Shown here piece after piece: positions 1 through 10,629 of a DNA stretch of 64,000 nt (positions are counted from its first letter, which is position 1; every line of letters begins with the position of its first letter). The DNA is from Saccharomycopsis crataegensis (taxonomy: Eukaryota; Ascomycota; Saccharomycetes; Ascoideales; Saccharomycopsidaceae), in assembly GCF_037102585.1 (NCBI RefSeq), contig NW_027043829.1, positions 682,001-746,000 of the forward strand. Direction: 5' to 3'. The notes below the pieces were generated by a model, which did not search any database, had not been told where the DNA came from, and was given only the letters and a program-made list of their open reading frames with translations. The translations under genes and the position numbers were made by a program.

Positions 1-99
1 TATATATAAGCTTGCGGTGCCCATGTTATCACATTTTTGTTTCATTATTCTTTCGTATCTTCATAATTTCCTTTTCTTGCATCTTTGTTAATAACAATA

Positions 100-1764
100 A
101 TGCCCTCTCCATATCCAAAAACAAACGATATCCTTCAGGGGGTGGAGTTCAAAGCTCCTATTGCTGATAACGCTGCCCATATCTTATCTGCCGAAGCAAT
201 TGCCTTTTTAGCCACATTACACCGTTCTTTCAATGGTACCAGACTTCAGCTACTTCAAAACCGTAAATTGGCTCAAAAAGAACGTGATGCTGGTAAGTTG
301 CCGGATTTTCTTCCAGAAACAAAGCATATCAGAGAAGACCAAACTTGGGTGGGTCCACCGTTGTCGCCTGGCCTCGAAGACCGTCGTGTTGAAATAACAG
401 GACCTACTGACCGTAAAATGGTGATTAATGCTTTGAATTCCAAGGTTGCGACTTATATGGCCGACTTTGAGGATTCTTCCACCCCAACTTGGTTCAATGC
501 TACTGATGGCCAAGTGAACTTGTATGATGCAATCCGCCAAACCATCGAGTTAAAGTCTCCAAAGAAAACTTATCAACTTGATTTGTCAAACGATCGGAAG
601 TTGCCAACCTTGATTGTGCGCCCAAGAGGATGGCACCTTAATGAGTACCATTTATGGATTGATGGAGAACCAATCTCTGGAAGTCTTTTTGATTTTGGGC
701 TATATTTCTTTAATAATGCCAAAGAATCTATTGCTCGTGGGGTTGGTCCTTACTTCTATCTTCCAAAGATGGAACATCACCTAGAAGCAAAATTGTGGAA
801 TGACGTCTTCAACTTCAGTGAAGACTATATTAGAATCTCCAGGGGAACTATTCGTGCCACCGTATTGATCGAGACTTTACCTGCGGTTTTCCAGCTCGAT
901 GAAATCATTTTCCAATTGCGTAATCATTCGTCTGGCCTTAATTGTGGTAGATGGGACTATATTTTCTCTTACATAAAGTCCCTTCGCAATCACCCATCTT
1001 TTATTCTTCCAGACCGTGCTCAAGTCAATATGAGTGTTGGATTTATGGACAGTTATGTCAAGCGCCTCATTTATACTTGTCACAAGCGTCAAGTCCACGC
1101 GATGGGCGGAATGGCTGCTTTGATCCCAATAAAGAATGATCCAATTGCTAACAAGAAGGCAATGGAAAGCGTCTATAAGGACAAACTTCGTGAAGTACTT
1201 GCTGGTCATGATGGAACTTGGATAGCTCATCCTGCTATTGCCGATATTGCTTTGGATGTCTTTAACAAGTACATGCCTGGCCCAAACCAAATAAATATTA
1301 CTCGCAATGAAACTGCAGCCCTTGCTGTCTCTAATAACAGTCTATTGTCACCATTTGTATCTGGAGGGAAAGTCACTGAAAAAGGTGTCCGTGCAAACAT
1401 CTCCATTGGGTTGGGCTACATTGAGGCTTGGTTGCGTGGTACTGGTTGCGTAGCTATCAACTTCCTTATGGAAGACGCTGCTACCGCGGAGGTTTCTCGT
1501 TCCCAATTAAATCAATGGGTTAAGCATGGCGTTTATACTGATGAAGGCGTGCTTATTGACAAAAGATATGTTAGCCGTTTATTGGATGAAGAAGTTGAAA
1601 AATTGATTTCAAATGCTCCAAGAGGCCATAAATACAAGGAAGCTACAAAGTTTTATAAGCCTGAAATTACGGACGAGAAGTACAGCGACTTTATAACTTT
1701 GCCTTTGTATGAAGAAATCACCAAACAGACTGCTACAAGAAGCATCAACGCCCAAAAATTATGA
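100..1764 (+). CDS. MLS1: Malate synthase, peroxisomal type
   Basis: Condenses glyoxylate with acetyl-CoA to make malate in the glyoxylate cycle, needed for growth on C2 compounds and fatty acids. The reading frame is open from 85, but the first ATG is at 100, which gives 554 residues, the usual yeast length. Family hallmarks are present: the stretch [20 protein letters not shown] in the middle, [11 protein letters not shown], and the late [17 protein letters not shown] signature. The protein ends in QKL, a variant of the C-terminal peroxisomal signal PTS1, so peroxisomal import is likely. Only 99 bases of upstream sequence lie in the window, so its control cannot be judged. The family call is very secure. 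The choice between MLS1 and a paralogue such as DAL7 is by default, since only one copy is visible. Confidence 0.96.
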   Translation: MPSPYPKTNDILQGVEFKAPIADNAAHILSAEAIAFLATLHRSFNGTRLQLLQNRKLAQKERDAGKLPDFLPETKHIREDQTWVGPPLSPGLEDRRVEITGPTDRKMVINALNSKVATYMADFEDSSTPTWFNATDGQVNLYDAIRQTIELKSPKKTYQLDLSNDRKLPTLIVRPRGWHLNEYHLWIDGEPISGSLFDFGLYFFNNAKESIARGVGPYFYLPKMEHHLEAKLWNDVFNFSEDYIRISRGTIRATVLIETLPAVFQLDEIIFQLRNHSSGLNCGRWDYIFSYIKSLRNHPSFILPDRAQVNMSVGFMDSYVKRLIYTCHKRQVHAMGGMAALIPIKNDPIANKKAMESVYKDKLREVLAGHDGTWIAHPAIADIALDVFNKYMPGPNQINITRNETAALAVSNNSLLSPFVSGGKVTEKGVRANISIGLGYIEAWLRGTGCVAINFLMEDAATAEVSRSQLNQWVKHGVYTDEGVLIDKRYVSRLLDEEVEKLISNAPRGHKYKEATKFYKPEITDEKYSDFITLPLYEEITKQTATRSINAQKL

Positions 1765-2294
1765 TTAGCTAGGAATTCCCAATTCTTTGTTTCTTTGTTT
1801 CTTTATTTTTTTTTTTTGTTTTCAATATGAGGGTTTGGTTTTTCGTTAATCTTTTTTTTTGCTATATAGGGGATAATGAGTAGTTAGTTTAATGAGTATC
1901 TTGGTAATTGTTAGGTATCACTGCTTGCGAGAGTACAATATATGTGTTTTATGTTGAGCGAAAAAAACAAAACAAGGTGCTACAAAGAGATTTTGGAGAT
2001 CTGCACCCACGCATAAATGGATTCTGAGAGTCTATGGATGCAAGAATCAGGTGTAAATAGGAAAATAGGTCGGTTAATAGAGTGATATATGAAATGTATA
2101 TATTGAATCAGCTACTTATAAAAATGAAGAACAACAAAACGCAACATGAGGTTTCGCGGTATTATTGCATATCACCACCGGGTAATTATTGCCTCAAAGA
2201 AAATTACAAAATAAATCATCACCATAATAAAACCATGAATTGAAGGTGCAAAGTTTGAATAACTCTCTCAATACACTTCAAATCCATCTTACAA
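1765..2294. other. Intergenic, MLS1 3' end to TAF2 promoter
   Basis: AT-rich spacer with T-tracts just after MLS1, fitting a 3' processing region. I see no gene in it. A Reb1-like CGGGTAA box lies about 110 bases before TAF2 and is listed separately. Confidence 0.6.
2179..2185 (+). promoter_or_regulatory. Reb1-like site (CGGGTAA) upstream of TAF2
   Basis: CGGGTAA matches the core bound by the general regulatory factor Reb1 in Saccharomyces. It sits about 110 bases before the TAF2 ATG. Whether Reb1 binds this core in this lineage is an inference. Confidence 0.4.
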
Positions 2295-5200
2295 ATGCCC
2301 CTCCACGACCTTACTCTGCCAGGGTTTCGTCCAGAGAGTGCTACTCTGACACCATCTCTTGTTTTCAATAAGAAATCAAAGGTTCGTCAGCTGTCGCAAT
2401 ATCATCATCACCAACCTTTTTCGGTGGCTCACCAAGTGGTTTCTGTGAATATTGATTTGGCTCGACGTACAATTGAAGGTTTTACCGAGCTTACAGTTGT
2501 TCCTACTGACCCCGTTAATCGTGTCATAAAGTTGGATGCCCGTTATATGGACATAAGGGCAGTATATGTTAATGAACGACGCGTGAACTTCTTATACAAT
2601 GATATCATTCAACTTGAGTCCCTGAGGCGACTCAATATCTTGAATCTCAGCCCCGAAGAGGAAGATATTGTCGGAAAAAATTACACAGTGAGCCAAAGTC
2701 AAATTTACAAGGAACGGTTTAAGCTGATTTATAGTGGAACTGATTCTAAAGAACTAGCAATTTTCTTACCCGATAAAATGAAGATTACATTACATGATGC
2801 TAGTAGTGCACTTGCTGCTGCACTAACGCCAGTGGTTCGTGATTCTCCTGGCTCCTATAAGACTCCAAACAACTCTGAAATGATTTATACCCCAGTGAAC
2901 GTACGAATAGAATATTCCTGCAAGAATCCATTGGATGGTGTTTGCTTTATTGGAGGGTTGGGAAGTGGGATACCACAGAATAAATGGCATGCATACACTT
3001 CAAACTCTTTAATAGGTATCTCAACTTCTTCTTGGGTCCCCTGTGTTGATAACTTCTGGGAAAGGTATACCTGGAGATTGGATATTAGCGTTGCACGAAG
3101 TGTAGGGGATTTATTGCCAAAAAGGGGAATTGGTTTCAATGAAGACGGGGATGACGGAGATGACAATGCCAAAGGAGATGTTGATTTAGACCAGGAGATC
3201 GTGGTTTGTGTTAGTGATTTGTTTAATGTGAAAGAAGAAGCACATACCTATGACGTAACGAAAAAAACTACCTCTTTTACTTTGATAAATCCAGTGTCAC
3301 CACACCATGTTGGGTGGGCTTTGGGACCATTTGAAAAAATAACTCTTGAAGCCTTGGAAGAAAATAAAAGTGACGATGAAAATGAAGATGATGCAGCAGA
3401 TACGTCGGCAGTGAAGGGGATTATATATTGTTTTCCAGAAGATCGTACGAAAGCAATCAATTCCTGTATTATACTTTCAAAAGCAATTGAATTTTACTCC
3501 CGAGAATTTGGTTCCTTTCCTTTCTCCAGTTACTCGGTGGTATTTGTATCAGACGCCCCAGATACGTCATATGGTTATGCTGGTCTATCAATTCACAGTA
3601 ATAAACTTCTTTATGGGCCAGACGCTATTGACCCACTTTTTGATTGCACTGAGATTATTACATATTTTCTTGCCAAACAATGGGCAGGTATTAATGTTCT
3701 CCCTAGTACATACGATGATTTTTGGATCACTATTGGGATTTCACATTACATGGCGAACCAATTTACTAAGAAACTCATGGGTCATAACGAGTTCAAATTC
3801 AGAATCAAGAAACGGGCAGAAATGATTTGTGAACAAGATGTGGGTCGAAGACCGATTGCTGAACCAGCTTTGAGCTTCCCAGTAAACGAGTGCCGTGACC
3901 TTGAATTCATAAAACTTAAAGCCCCGATTGTGTTATTCATTCTTAATCGTCGTATGACCAAGACCGACAAATCATTTGGGCTTTCCAGAGTTATTCCAAA
4001 GATTTTCCTTGAAGCCATGTCGGGAGATTTACCTCATGGTGGTATAGATACAGCTCATTTTCAGCACGTTACTGAGAAGGTAAATCATAATAAACTCGAA
4101 TCGTTCTTCCGTCAGTGGGTGTTTGGTGCGGGTACACCAATCTTTCGTATCACTCAAAGATTTAATAAGAAGCGGTTGTTTATTGAAATGGGCATTCGAC
4201 AAGTGCAACAAGATGAACTTAATCCAAGAGCTCCGACAGTGGACTCTTTTATGGATGATACCCAGAATTTTTTCTCTGGTTACAAGTCCCCGACCCTACA
4301 GACTACCTTCACGGGGCCAATGACCATTAGAATCCATGAGGCTGATGGTACGCCATACGAACATATTGTGAACTTGAAGGATAATTTTACGAAATTGGAT
4401 ATTCAATACAATACAAAGTATAAAAGGTTGAAACGTCGTCAGACTAAATTAGAAGGTGAAGAAAAGGATGGTGAAGATGCCGTTGGCAATGATGACAAAT
4501 TGGATGGGGAAAAGAATGAAATGGATGATAATGGAATGAACGATGATCAAAATAACAATAATAATGATGTGTTGAAACATTGCCTTGGTGATGTTCTTCA
4601 AAGTGAAGATGAAATTAAAAAATGGGGGTTGAGTGAGTGGAGTAAAGATGAAGAAGAAAAGAAGGGAAATGAGGCATTTGAATGGATCCGTGTGGATGCG
4701 GATTTTGAATGGATTTGTCGTATCTACATCAATCAACCAGGTTATATGTTCCTTTCCCAACTTCAGCAGGATCGTGATGTGGAAGCTCAATTAGAATCAG
4801 TAAGATACTTTGCAGAAAGCCCAAATCCCACACCAGTTTATTCTACCATATTGCTTCGTACCCTTATGGATTCGCGTTATTATTATGGGATTCGTGTGGA
4901 ATCTGCCAAAGCGTTAGCATTGTATGCAAAGAAAGAACTTAGTTTTACTGGGATGAAATTGCTTATTAAAGCATTCCAAACATTGTTTTGTTTTGACGTA
5001 CACTCAAATATTCCTCTCCCCAATGATTTTTCAGATTTTGCATCGTATTTCCTTCAGAAATCTTTCCCACTGATTTTATCAACTATTAAAGATGAACACG
5101 GGGCTTGTCCACCAGTAGTGAAAACCTTCTTGCTTGATTTGTTGCGTTATAACGAAAATGGTCAAAACGATTTCATGGATTGTTTCTATGTTGCAGAACT

Positions 5201-7160
5201 TATCGAATCTCTAATTACTACTATAGTCGAGGGAGAAACTCTGAGTGTTCATGATAATACAGAAGCAGACCATGTGGCAAAAAACAAAGAGTTTCTGGAT
5301 AAGGTGCTACTTGAACTCGATAGATTGATGCGTATGGATGAATGGATTCCCCTGTATCATCATTTAGTATCTGTCGTGATTCTTAAACAAAAAATTAGAC
5401 TTGCGATTCATGGATTAATCGATTTTTCATATGAAGATTTGTTGCCATACACCAGGCCAGGCTGCTATGATGATATTCGGCTTGTCGCACTTGAAGGAAT
5501 TATTCAACTCGGTGGTTTAAAGAACAGCCACTTCTTGCATTATTTGTTCAAAATGCTTGAATTTGAGGGCTCTACGTATGTGAAGAATCAGATCGCCGAA
5601 GTGCTTGTTCGGGGTGTCGCATCAGCGGGAATTAAGGGTACGTTGTCTTTATTGGATGATGAGGAATTTGAACCCGAGGATGTGGAAGATTATGATGAAT
5701 CAGTGCTCAGTACCGTCAGACTAAAGCAGAAAGGTGAAGACTCTGGTGATAATCCAACTTCTGATGCGGGAATGATTTTTATTGAAGAAGAAGGTGTCTC
5801 CCAAGGAATTCAAGAAAGAAGGGAAGCCATCAGCCGTACCACTGTTGCTGGGATAATTGATTTGCTACGCCATGGTTACGGAAAGGGCAAAGGTATTCGC
5901 CTTAAATTCTGGGAAGCTATCTGTTCTCCGGTGTTGGGTATTCGAATCAAAAAATTATTGTTTCAACTTAGTGCCATATTGTTTGAGCCAGTAGGATCGG
6001 TTCTTTTGACATTGCAAACGCCTAGAGACAAAAGAATCACTGCAAAATACAATGGGGACGGTAAATTGGTTATTGCTCGTCAAAGCAAATTCAAAATTCA
6101 ATTCAAGAAGAAGCTTGCCCTCAAAATATTGACGGAAATCAAGAACAGTGAACCTGGTCAAAGATCCGCTATTAAATCTCCAAGTTCAAAGACCACTCCA
6201 AAAACCCCAGCAAGATTGACTCTTGATACTAAGGTTCTCAAAGAGGTAAGTGCCGGTAATGGTACCACCTTAGTTTTGAAAACCCCAATTCTTCCGGAGA
6301 CTAAAAAAGCATTACCGCCACCAAAGTTGCCGCCATCAAAGTTACCACCACCGAAGTTACCACCGCTGAAATCACCACCTAAGAAGTTACCACCACCGAA
6401 GTTGCCGCCACCACAATTAGCTGAGAAAGAATCTGCTGCTCCTGTGCCTAAAGTTGAAAAGATTACGAAAATGGAACCACCGGTATTACCAAAAACCAAA
6501 GTCAAGAAATACAGTGGAGTTGTCCATAAGAGCGAATTAAGTGGTAAAAATACTGTTGTGGTGATAAAATCTGCCAAAAAGACCCCAATTCCCGTCAGAC
6601 CAGCCAAGATGGAGCCAGTTAAGAAAGAATCCTTGAAGAGTAAAAGCAGACCAAAAAAGGAGTCGTATAAATCTTATGCTATCAATTTAGGTCATAGTGA
6701 ACGCCAAGGAAGGCTTTCACACGTGGTCAAGATTAAGACTTCCCCGCTGCTTGTTAATAAATTGACCCTGTTCAAAGATACCAAAACTAAGGATCAAAAA
6801 TTCATTGCTCACCTAAAGAAACACAAATCCTCACTACATAAATCAGCATTTTCTGCGAGTGTCGGAGAAGGTAAATCCAGATATGTGAAAATCGACTTCA
6901 AAAAACGCAAGATTTTTGTCAAGCCTGATCCGTTTACCGATTTGAAACGTCACCAGCTGATGCCGAGCCGGTATTCCAAATCACACCAATCTGATACACA
7001 CCATCCAATCTCACGCCAACCTAAACCACATAATACCAGTGGCTCATCTCATGATGTCGAGCACAAAAAGAAGAATGGATCGATTTCCGCCCGAGAAGCT
7101 AACGTTGGTGATCCCCCAAAGAAGTCAAAGCTCAAACTCAAACTCAAGCCAACATTGTAA
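2295..7160 (+). CDS. TAF2: TFIID subunit 2 (TAF2)
   Basis: Large TFIID subunit that contacts promoter DNA around the initiator. The N-terminal half has the M1-aminopeptidase fold: a beta-domain from about residue 40, beginning near FSVAHQVVSVNIDLARRTIE, then a catalytic-like domain. At about residue 481 the zinc motif HExxH is replaced by ISHYMANQF, so the protein is not a peptidase, as expected for TAF2. A middle acidic Asn/Asp-rich insert (about residues 715-760) precedes HEAT-like helices. The C-terminal 300 residues are very basic, with a run of PKLPP-type repeats near residues 1340-1375. At 1621 residues it is longer than Saccharomyces Taf2 (about 1400), mostly through this tail. It contains several CTG codons, probably Ser. 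Confidence 0.93.
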   Translation: MPLHDLTLPGFRPESATLTPSLVFNKKSKVRQLSQYHHHQPFSVAHQVVSVNIDLARRTIEGFTELTVVPTDPVNRVIKLDARYMDIRAVYVNERRVNFLYNDIIQLESLRRLNILNLSPEEEDIVGKNYTVSQSQIYKERFKLIYSGTDSKELAIFLPDKMKITLHDASSALAAALTPVVRDSPGSYKTPNNSEMIYTPVNVRIEYSCKNPLDGVCFIGGLGSGIPQNKWHAYTSNSLIGISTSSWVPCVDNFWERYTWRLDISVARSVGDLLPKRGIGFNEDGDDGDDNAKGDVDLDQEIVVCVSDLFNVKEEAHTYDVTKKTTSFTLINPVSPHHVGWALGPFEKITLEALEENKSDDENEDDAADTSAVKGIIYCFPEDRTKAINSCIILSKAIEFYSREFGSFPFSSYSVVFVSDAPDTSYGYAGLSIHSNKLLYGPDAIDPLFDCTEIITYFLAKQWAGINVLPSTYDDFWITIGISHYMANQFTKKLMGHNEFKFRIKKRAEMICEQDVGRRPIAEPALSFPVNECRDLEFIKLKAPIVLFILNRRMTKTDKSFGLSRVIPKIFLEAMSGDLPHGGIDTAHFQHVTEKVNHNKLESFFRQWVFGAGTPIFRITQRFNKKRLFIEMGIRQVQQDELNPRAPTVDSFMDDTQNFFSGYKSPTLQTTFTGPMTIRIHEADGTPYEHIVNLKDNFTKLDIQYNTKYKRLKRRQTKLEGEEKDGEDAVGNDDKLDGEKNEMDDNGMNDDQNNNNNDVLKHCLGDVLQSEDEIKKWGLSEWSKDEEEKKGNEAFEWIRVDADFEWICRIYINQPGYMFLSQLQQDRDVEAQLESVRYFAESPNPTPVYSTILLRTLMDSRYYYGIRVESAKALALYAKKELSFTGMKLLIKAFQTLFCFDVHSNIPLPNDFSDFASYFLQKSFPLILSTIKDEHGACPPVVKTFLLDLLRYNENGQNDFMDCFYVAELIESLITTIVEGETLSVHDNTEADHVAKNKEFLDKVLLELDRLMRMDEWIPLYHHLVSVVILKQKIRLAIHGLIDFSYEDLLPYTRPGCYDDIRLVALEGIIQLGGLKNSHFLHYLFKMLEFEGSTYVKNQIAEVLVRGVASAGIKGTLSLLDDEEFEPEDVEDYDESVLSTVRLKQKGEDSGDNPTSDAGMIFIEEEGVSQGIQERREAISRTTVAGIIDLLRHGYGKGKGIRLKFWEAICSPVLGIRIKKLLFQLSAILFEPVGSVLLTLQTPRDKRITAKYNGDGKLVIARQSKFKIQFKKKLALKILTEIKNSEPGQRSAIKSPSSKTTPKTPARLTLDTKVLKEVSAGNGTTLVLKTPILPETKKALPPPKLPPSKLPPPKLPPLKSPPKKLPPPKLPPPQLAEKESAAPVPKVEKITKMEPPVLPKTKVKKYSGVVHKSELSGKNTVVVIKSAKKTPIPVRPAKMEPVKKESLKSKSRPKKESYKSYAINLGHSERQGRLSHVVKIKTSPLLVNKLTLFKDTKTKDQKFIAHLKKHKSSLHKSAFSASVGEGKSRYVKIDFKKRKIFVKPDPFTDLKRHQLMPSRYSKSHQSDTHHPISRQPKPHNTSGSSHDVEHKKKNGSISAREANVGDPPKKSKLKLKLKPTL
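6310..6418 (+). repeat. Pro/Lys-rich short repeats in the TAF2 tail
   Basis: The DNA repeats a unit close to CCACCAAAGTTACCG, encoding about seven degenerate copies of PPPKLPPSKLPPPKLPP-type sequence. It is in frame throughout and lies inside the disordered basic tail. Confidence 0.85.
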
Positions 7161-7491
7161 TCTTATATAATATAATTGTACCAATAAAAGTTCTATCTAT
7201 TTTTTATCTATTTCTTTTCAAAAATCGATGTTGATTTAATAGCATTTTACGTTGTATTTTTAAAGTTGGGTGTTGATATGCACCGGTAGGCACAGGGCTC
7301 AAGCACAGAGATCTGATTTTTTATCACTTGAAATTTGCGTGTGTGTGCGTGTGAATAGGCCTATCATTCCGTTTTGTCATTTGCAACAACCACAGAAATT
7401 TTGGCAAAAAAACATCAACAACAGCAACCACAGCAACTGGACTGAATAAATAAGATATACAATATATCCTCGAGAGAGTGTTCATTGTTCA
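7161..7491. other. Intergenic, TAF2 to SLP1
   Basis: A 331-base spacer with a short GTGTGTGCGTGTG run near 7340 and a CAACAACAGCAAC run just before SLP1. I see no gene or clear factor site. Confidence 0.5.
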
Positions 7492-10065
7492 ATGATACAG
7501 AGGGTCTTTGTATCATTTCTTTATTTCCTAGCGGCAATAGCTGAAGGACTCTTCGTTGCCGATGATGCGACTGAATTAACATCATTGACAGAAGTTCAGA
7601 AAACCCCTGAACAAAATCAACGATCAACAGGAATACCAACACAACATATTAGCCATATCAATTTCTCCGTTGATCAGACTCTTTCAGAATTGGAAAGTTT
7701 AGTAGCGTCTACCACCACGTCTGTGGTGGAGCTACCCGAGGAGTTTGATGAAGCAATGGAGATGAATGATTCATATTTGCAAAATCGCCTGGAAGGAGAA
7801 GTAACATTAGATACTGATATTTCGAATAATGCTTCTTCTATAAAAAATCATGCCGATATTGGGGAGTTGAATCTCACGGATCCATCTAATAGTTTAGTAG
7901 TCAACTTGTCTCGAAATGCGTCGATGATTCTTGATCAAGATATTAAAGATGAAAAAGGGGAAGAAACGGATCTCAGTTCGAACTTTTTATCATTTGAAGA
8001 ATGGGTCCAAAAGAAAGCTAATGGCGGGCAAGAGAAACGGATGAGTAACCCAAGTATCAAAACTCTTGGTAATTCCCACCGCACCGCGGCTGGTGATCGT
8101 GAACTGGAGTACTCCATTGGAGAAGAAAATGAAATCGATTTTGATTTATTTACCCCTAAACAGCTTGCGGACCTATCAAAGGAAAATTACAAAAACCGTT
8201 TCAACTTTGCATCATTGGATTGTGCGGCGACTATTGTTAAAACCAACCAGGGAGCCCGGGGAGCCTCTTCTATATTGATGGAGAACAAAGAATCTTACTT
8301 ATTGAACCAATGCAACGTCAATGAAAATTTCATAATTATTGAACTATGTGAGGACATTTTAATTGATACAATTACCATGGGTAACTATGAGTTTTTCAGT
8401 TCCATTTTCAAGACTTTGGAGTTTTATGTGTCAGATAGATATCCGGTATCTCTATCGGAATGGAAGCTGTTGGGACGTTTTGACGCCAAAAACATTAGAG
8501 ACATCCAATCTTTTTCCATTGAAAACCCGTTGATTTGGGCTAGATATCTCAAGATCGAAATCAAATCGCATTATGGTAATGAATTTTATTGTCCGGTTTC
8601 CATCGTGAGAGTCCATGGGAGAACCATGATGGAAGAATATAAGTTGAAAGAATCGGGGGAAAAAAATGAGGCCAAAAAACAAATATTAAATAAAGACAAC
8701 GAAGGATCAGAGTCTATGGGAGTGGATAATAACAACATTCAACAACGCATGGACCTGGCAGCGAATGACAAACTTGATGATTTACAGTCTGGCTCTGGTC
8801 AACAATATCGAGACGCTGGCGAAACGATAAGAAAGAAAGATACCTCGGCCTTCTCCACAAATATCCCTAAAGATGATAACTCAACTCAATGTACTGAAAA
8901 TAAAATGTACAATGGGTTTGAGAAATTTTTGGCAGAATTGAAACGTAATGAATCTTGTGAACCAGCAGACTTATTAGAAAGTTCAACCGCAGCAAATAAA
9001 GCGGCAGTGATGGCACTTAAACTAGCTAACAGTAGTAATAGCGGCACTTTTAGACCATCCACCAGTGTCAAGAGATCAGAACCGCTGTCCCAAGAATCCA
9101 TCTACAAAAACATCATGAATCGTCTTTCGTTACTTGAATCTAACGCCAGTTTGTCGTTGTTGTATATTGAAGAACAAAGCAAGTTGCTAGGTGAAGCATT
9201 TTCAAAACTTGAAAAGAAACAATCTTCAAGATTTAATATGTTGGTGTACGCCATTAATGAGACGTTCCAAAGTCAAATGAATGATTTTAAAACCACTTTC
9301 CAGATATTCAAAAAAGAATCAACCCTGCTACTATCGGAGCAAGAAGCAACTAACCAAATGACATATCAGAAAATTGACAGAAATTTCAGCATCATGAGCA
9401 ATGAGCTCCAATTCCAAAAAAGGATTGTTATTTTATTATTCGTTATCGTTGTTTGTTTGTTAATTTATATCATCTTAACCCGTGACACTTTTATTGAAGG
9501 TGAGTATCTTGACGAAGTCTTAGACAAGGAGGTCGCTAGGTACAGATACTTGAATAATGATGACAGCGCTATTAGTATCAATGACGATAGTTCGTTAATG
9601 AAGAATGATGGTGCCAATCCTGGCCTGCCAAATGTCAATGATTCGCCGATATTTTTGAGTAGTCCACAATTCACTAGCTTTGTATCGACACAAACCCTTC
9701 CGACGATGCGGAAAGTGAAAAGCAATGATGAATACTCACCAGTTACTTCAACGCCAACTCACAGTCCCCTGTTCAAGCGTCGTTTGAAGTTGAAAATCAC
9801 TAATAAGTTAGGAACGTCTGCCTCTTCGACAATTTTGCTTGATGACGGATACGGTCACCGGAAAACCTCTAGCAGTAGCAGTATTCTCAGTGGGTTGATG
9901 GACTCTGTCAACTACTCCGGCAATAATGAAAACCACCAGATATCACAGACGGGTGAATCCAAGAGTCTCTCAAATTTACGAACCCAGGTCCATCAATACA
10001 ATAGTGATACTAATGATGGCAAAGCAAGACCACTAACTCCTGATGCTAGTGATACTGAGCGGTAG
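7492..10065 (+). CDS. SLP1: SUN-like ER membrane protein Slp1
   Basis: Homologue of yeast Slp1, an ER glycoprotein that with Emp65 protects folding of soluble proteins and helps localise the SUN protein Mps3. It starts with a signal peptide (MIQRVFVSFLYFLAAIAEG). LSFEEWVQKKA at about residue 160 and a SUN-like domain at about 225-385 follow, including NRFNFASLDCAATIV, YLKIEIKSHYGNEFYCP and VSIVRVHGRTMMEEYK, which are typical of the Slp1/SUCO branch. A coiled-coil-prone stretch at 540-640 leads to one membrane span at about 644-663. The remaining 190 residues are hydrophilic and Ser-rich. At 857 residues it is longer than Saccharomyces Slp1 (587). The tail's role is unknown. Confidence 0.88.
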   Translation: MIQRVFVSFLYFLAAIAEGLFVADDATELTSLTEVQKTPEQNQRSTGIPTQHISHINFSVDQTLSELESLVASTTTSVVELPEEFDEAMEMNDSYLQNRLEGEVTLDTDISNNASSIKNHADIGELNLTDPSNSLVVNLSRNASMILDQDIKDEKGEETDLSSNFLSFEEWVQKKANGGQEKRMSNPSIKTLGNSHRTAAGDRELEYSIGEENEIDFDLFTPKQLADLSKENYKNRFNFASLDCAATIVKTNQGARGASSILMENKESYLLNQCNVNENFIIIELCEDILIDTITMGNYEFFSSIFKTLEFYVSDRYPVSLSEWKLLGRFDAKNIRDIQSFSIENPLIWARYLKIEIKSHYGNEFYCPVSIVRVHGRTMMEEYKLKESGEKNEAKKQILNKDNEGSESMGVDNNNIQQRMDLAANDKLDDLQSGSGQQYRDAGETIRKKDTSAFSTNIPKDDNSTQCTENKMYNGFEKFLAELKRNESCEPADLLESSTAANKAAVMALKLANSSNSGTFRPSTSVKRSEPLSQESIYKNIMNRLSLLESNASLSLLYIEEQSKLLGEAFSKLEKKQSSRFNMLVYAINETFQSQMNDFKTTFQIFKKESTLLLSEQEATNQMTYQKIDRNFSIMSNELQFQKRIVILLFVIVVCLLIYIILTRDTFIEGEYLDEVLDKEVARYRYLNNDDSAISINDDSSLMKNDGANPGLPNVNDSPIFLSSPQFTSFVSTQTLPTMRKVKSNDEYSPVTSTPTHSPLFKRRLKLKITNKLGTSASSTILLDDGYGHRKTSSSSSILSGLMDSVNYSGNNENHQISQTGESKSLSNLRTQVHQYNSDTNDGKARPLTPDASDTER

Positions 10066-10629
10066 CTAGGGACATGTGTATCCACACATTATAGTATTGA
10101 AATTGCTATTATTATTTTTTCTGCTTATTATCTGGACTTGTTTATTATACCTTATTGCTATGCAGTACTTCTTTTTTTTTTTTTCGCTATTTTTTTTCGC
10201 TCATTTTCATTCATCTAGACTTTTCATTTTATTTGCAATTTTTTTACTTATTTGCTAGAGTGTTTCAAAAGGAATACATAAATGTAAGCTGAGTAGATCA
10301 TTATTACAGTTGAGTTGAATTTTTGGAAAGTTTCCGTTGGATCATTGACGAGTATAATTAAGATTGAACAAAAACTGCAAATAATTACTAAATAAATCAA
10401 AATAAGGTATATAACACTGTATCCAATATTGGATGAAAAAAACATGCAAAGCAAAAATGGAACCAAAAACGTTAGGCAAATGACAGGAATGAAATACAGG
10501 AATGCTAGTGTGGGAGGGAAAAAAGGAAAATAAAGCAAGATGGTCAGCAAGACAAAAAAAAAAAGTTTGAAATACATAAAGCCATGTCATAAAAAGAGAT
10601 TTTATCATACCAAATTTCGATGGCCTGCC
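10066..10629. other. Convergent 3' region, SLP1 and the four-span protein
   Basis: T-rich on the left and A-rich on the right, as expected for two facing 3' ends. The A-rich half opens a hydrophobic minus-strand frame of 109 codons (10248-10577) that I judge a composition artefact. Confidence 0.5.

Noticed and set aside
85-99. Upstream in-frame extension of malate synthase (and similar ones at 12730, 30053, 37630, 39551 and 58990)
   Set aside because: These extensions begin at non-ATG codons. In each case the first ATG gives the expected length or N-terminus for the family, so I used it.
10248-10577. Minus-strand 109-codon frame from a genuine ATG, very hydrophobic, just beyond the four-span gene
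   Set aside because: The minus strand here is T-rich, which produces Phe/Leu/Ile codons and few stops. A second overlapping hydrophobic frame exists in another register. It looks like 3' flank composition, not a gene.
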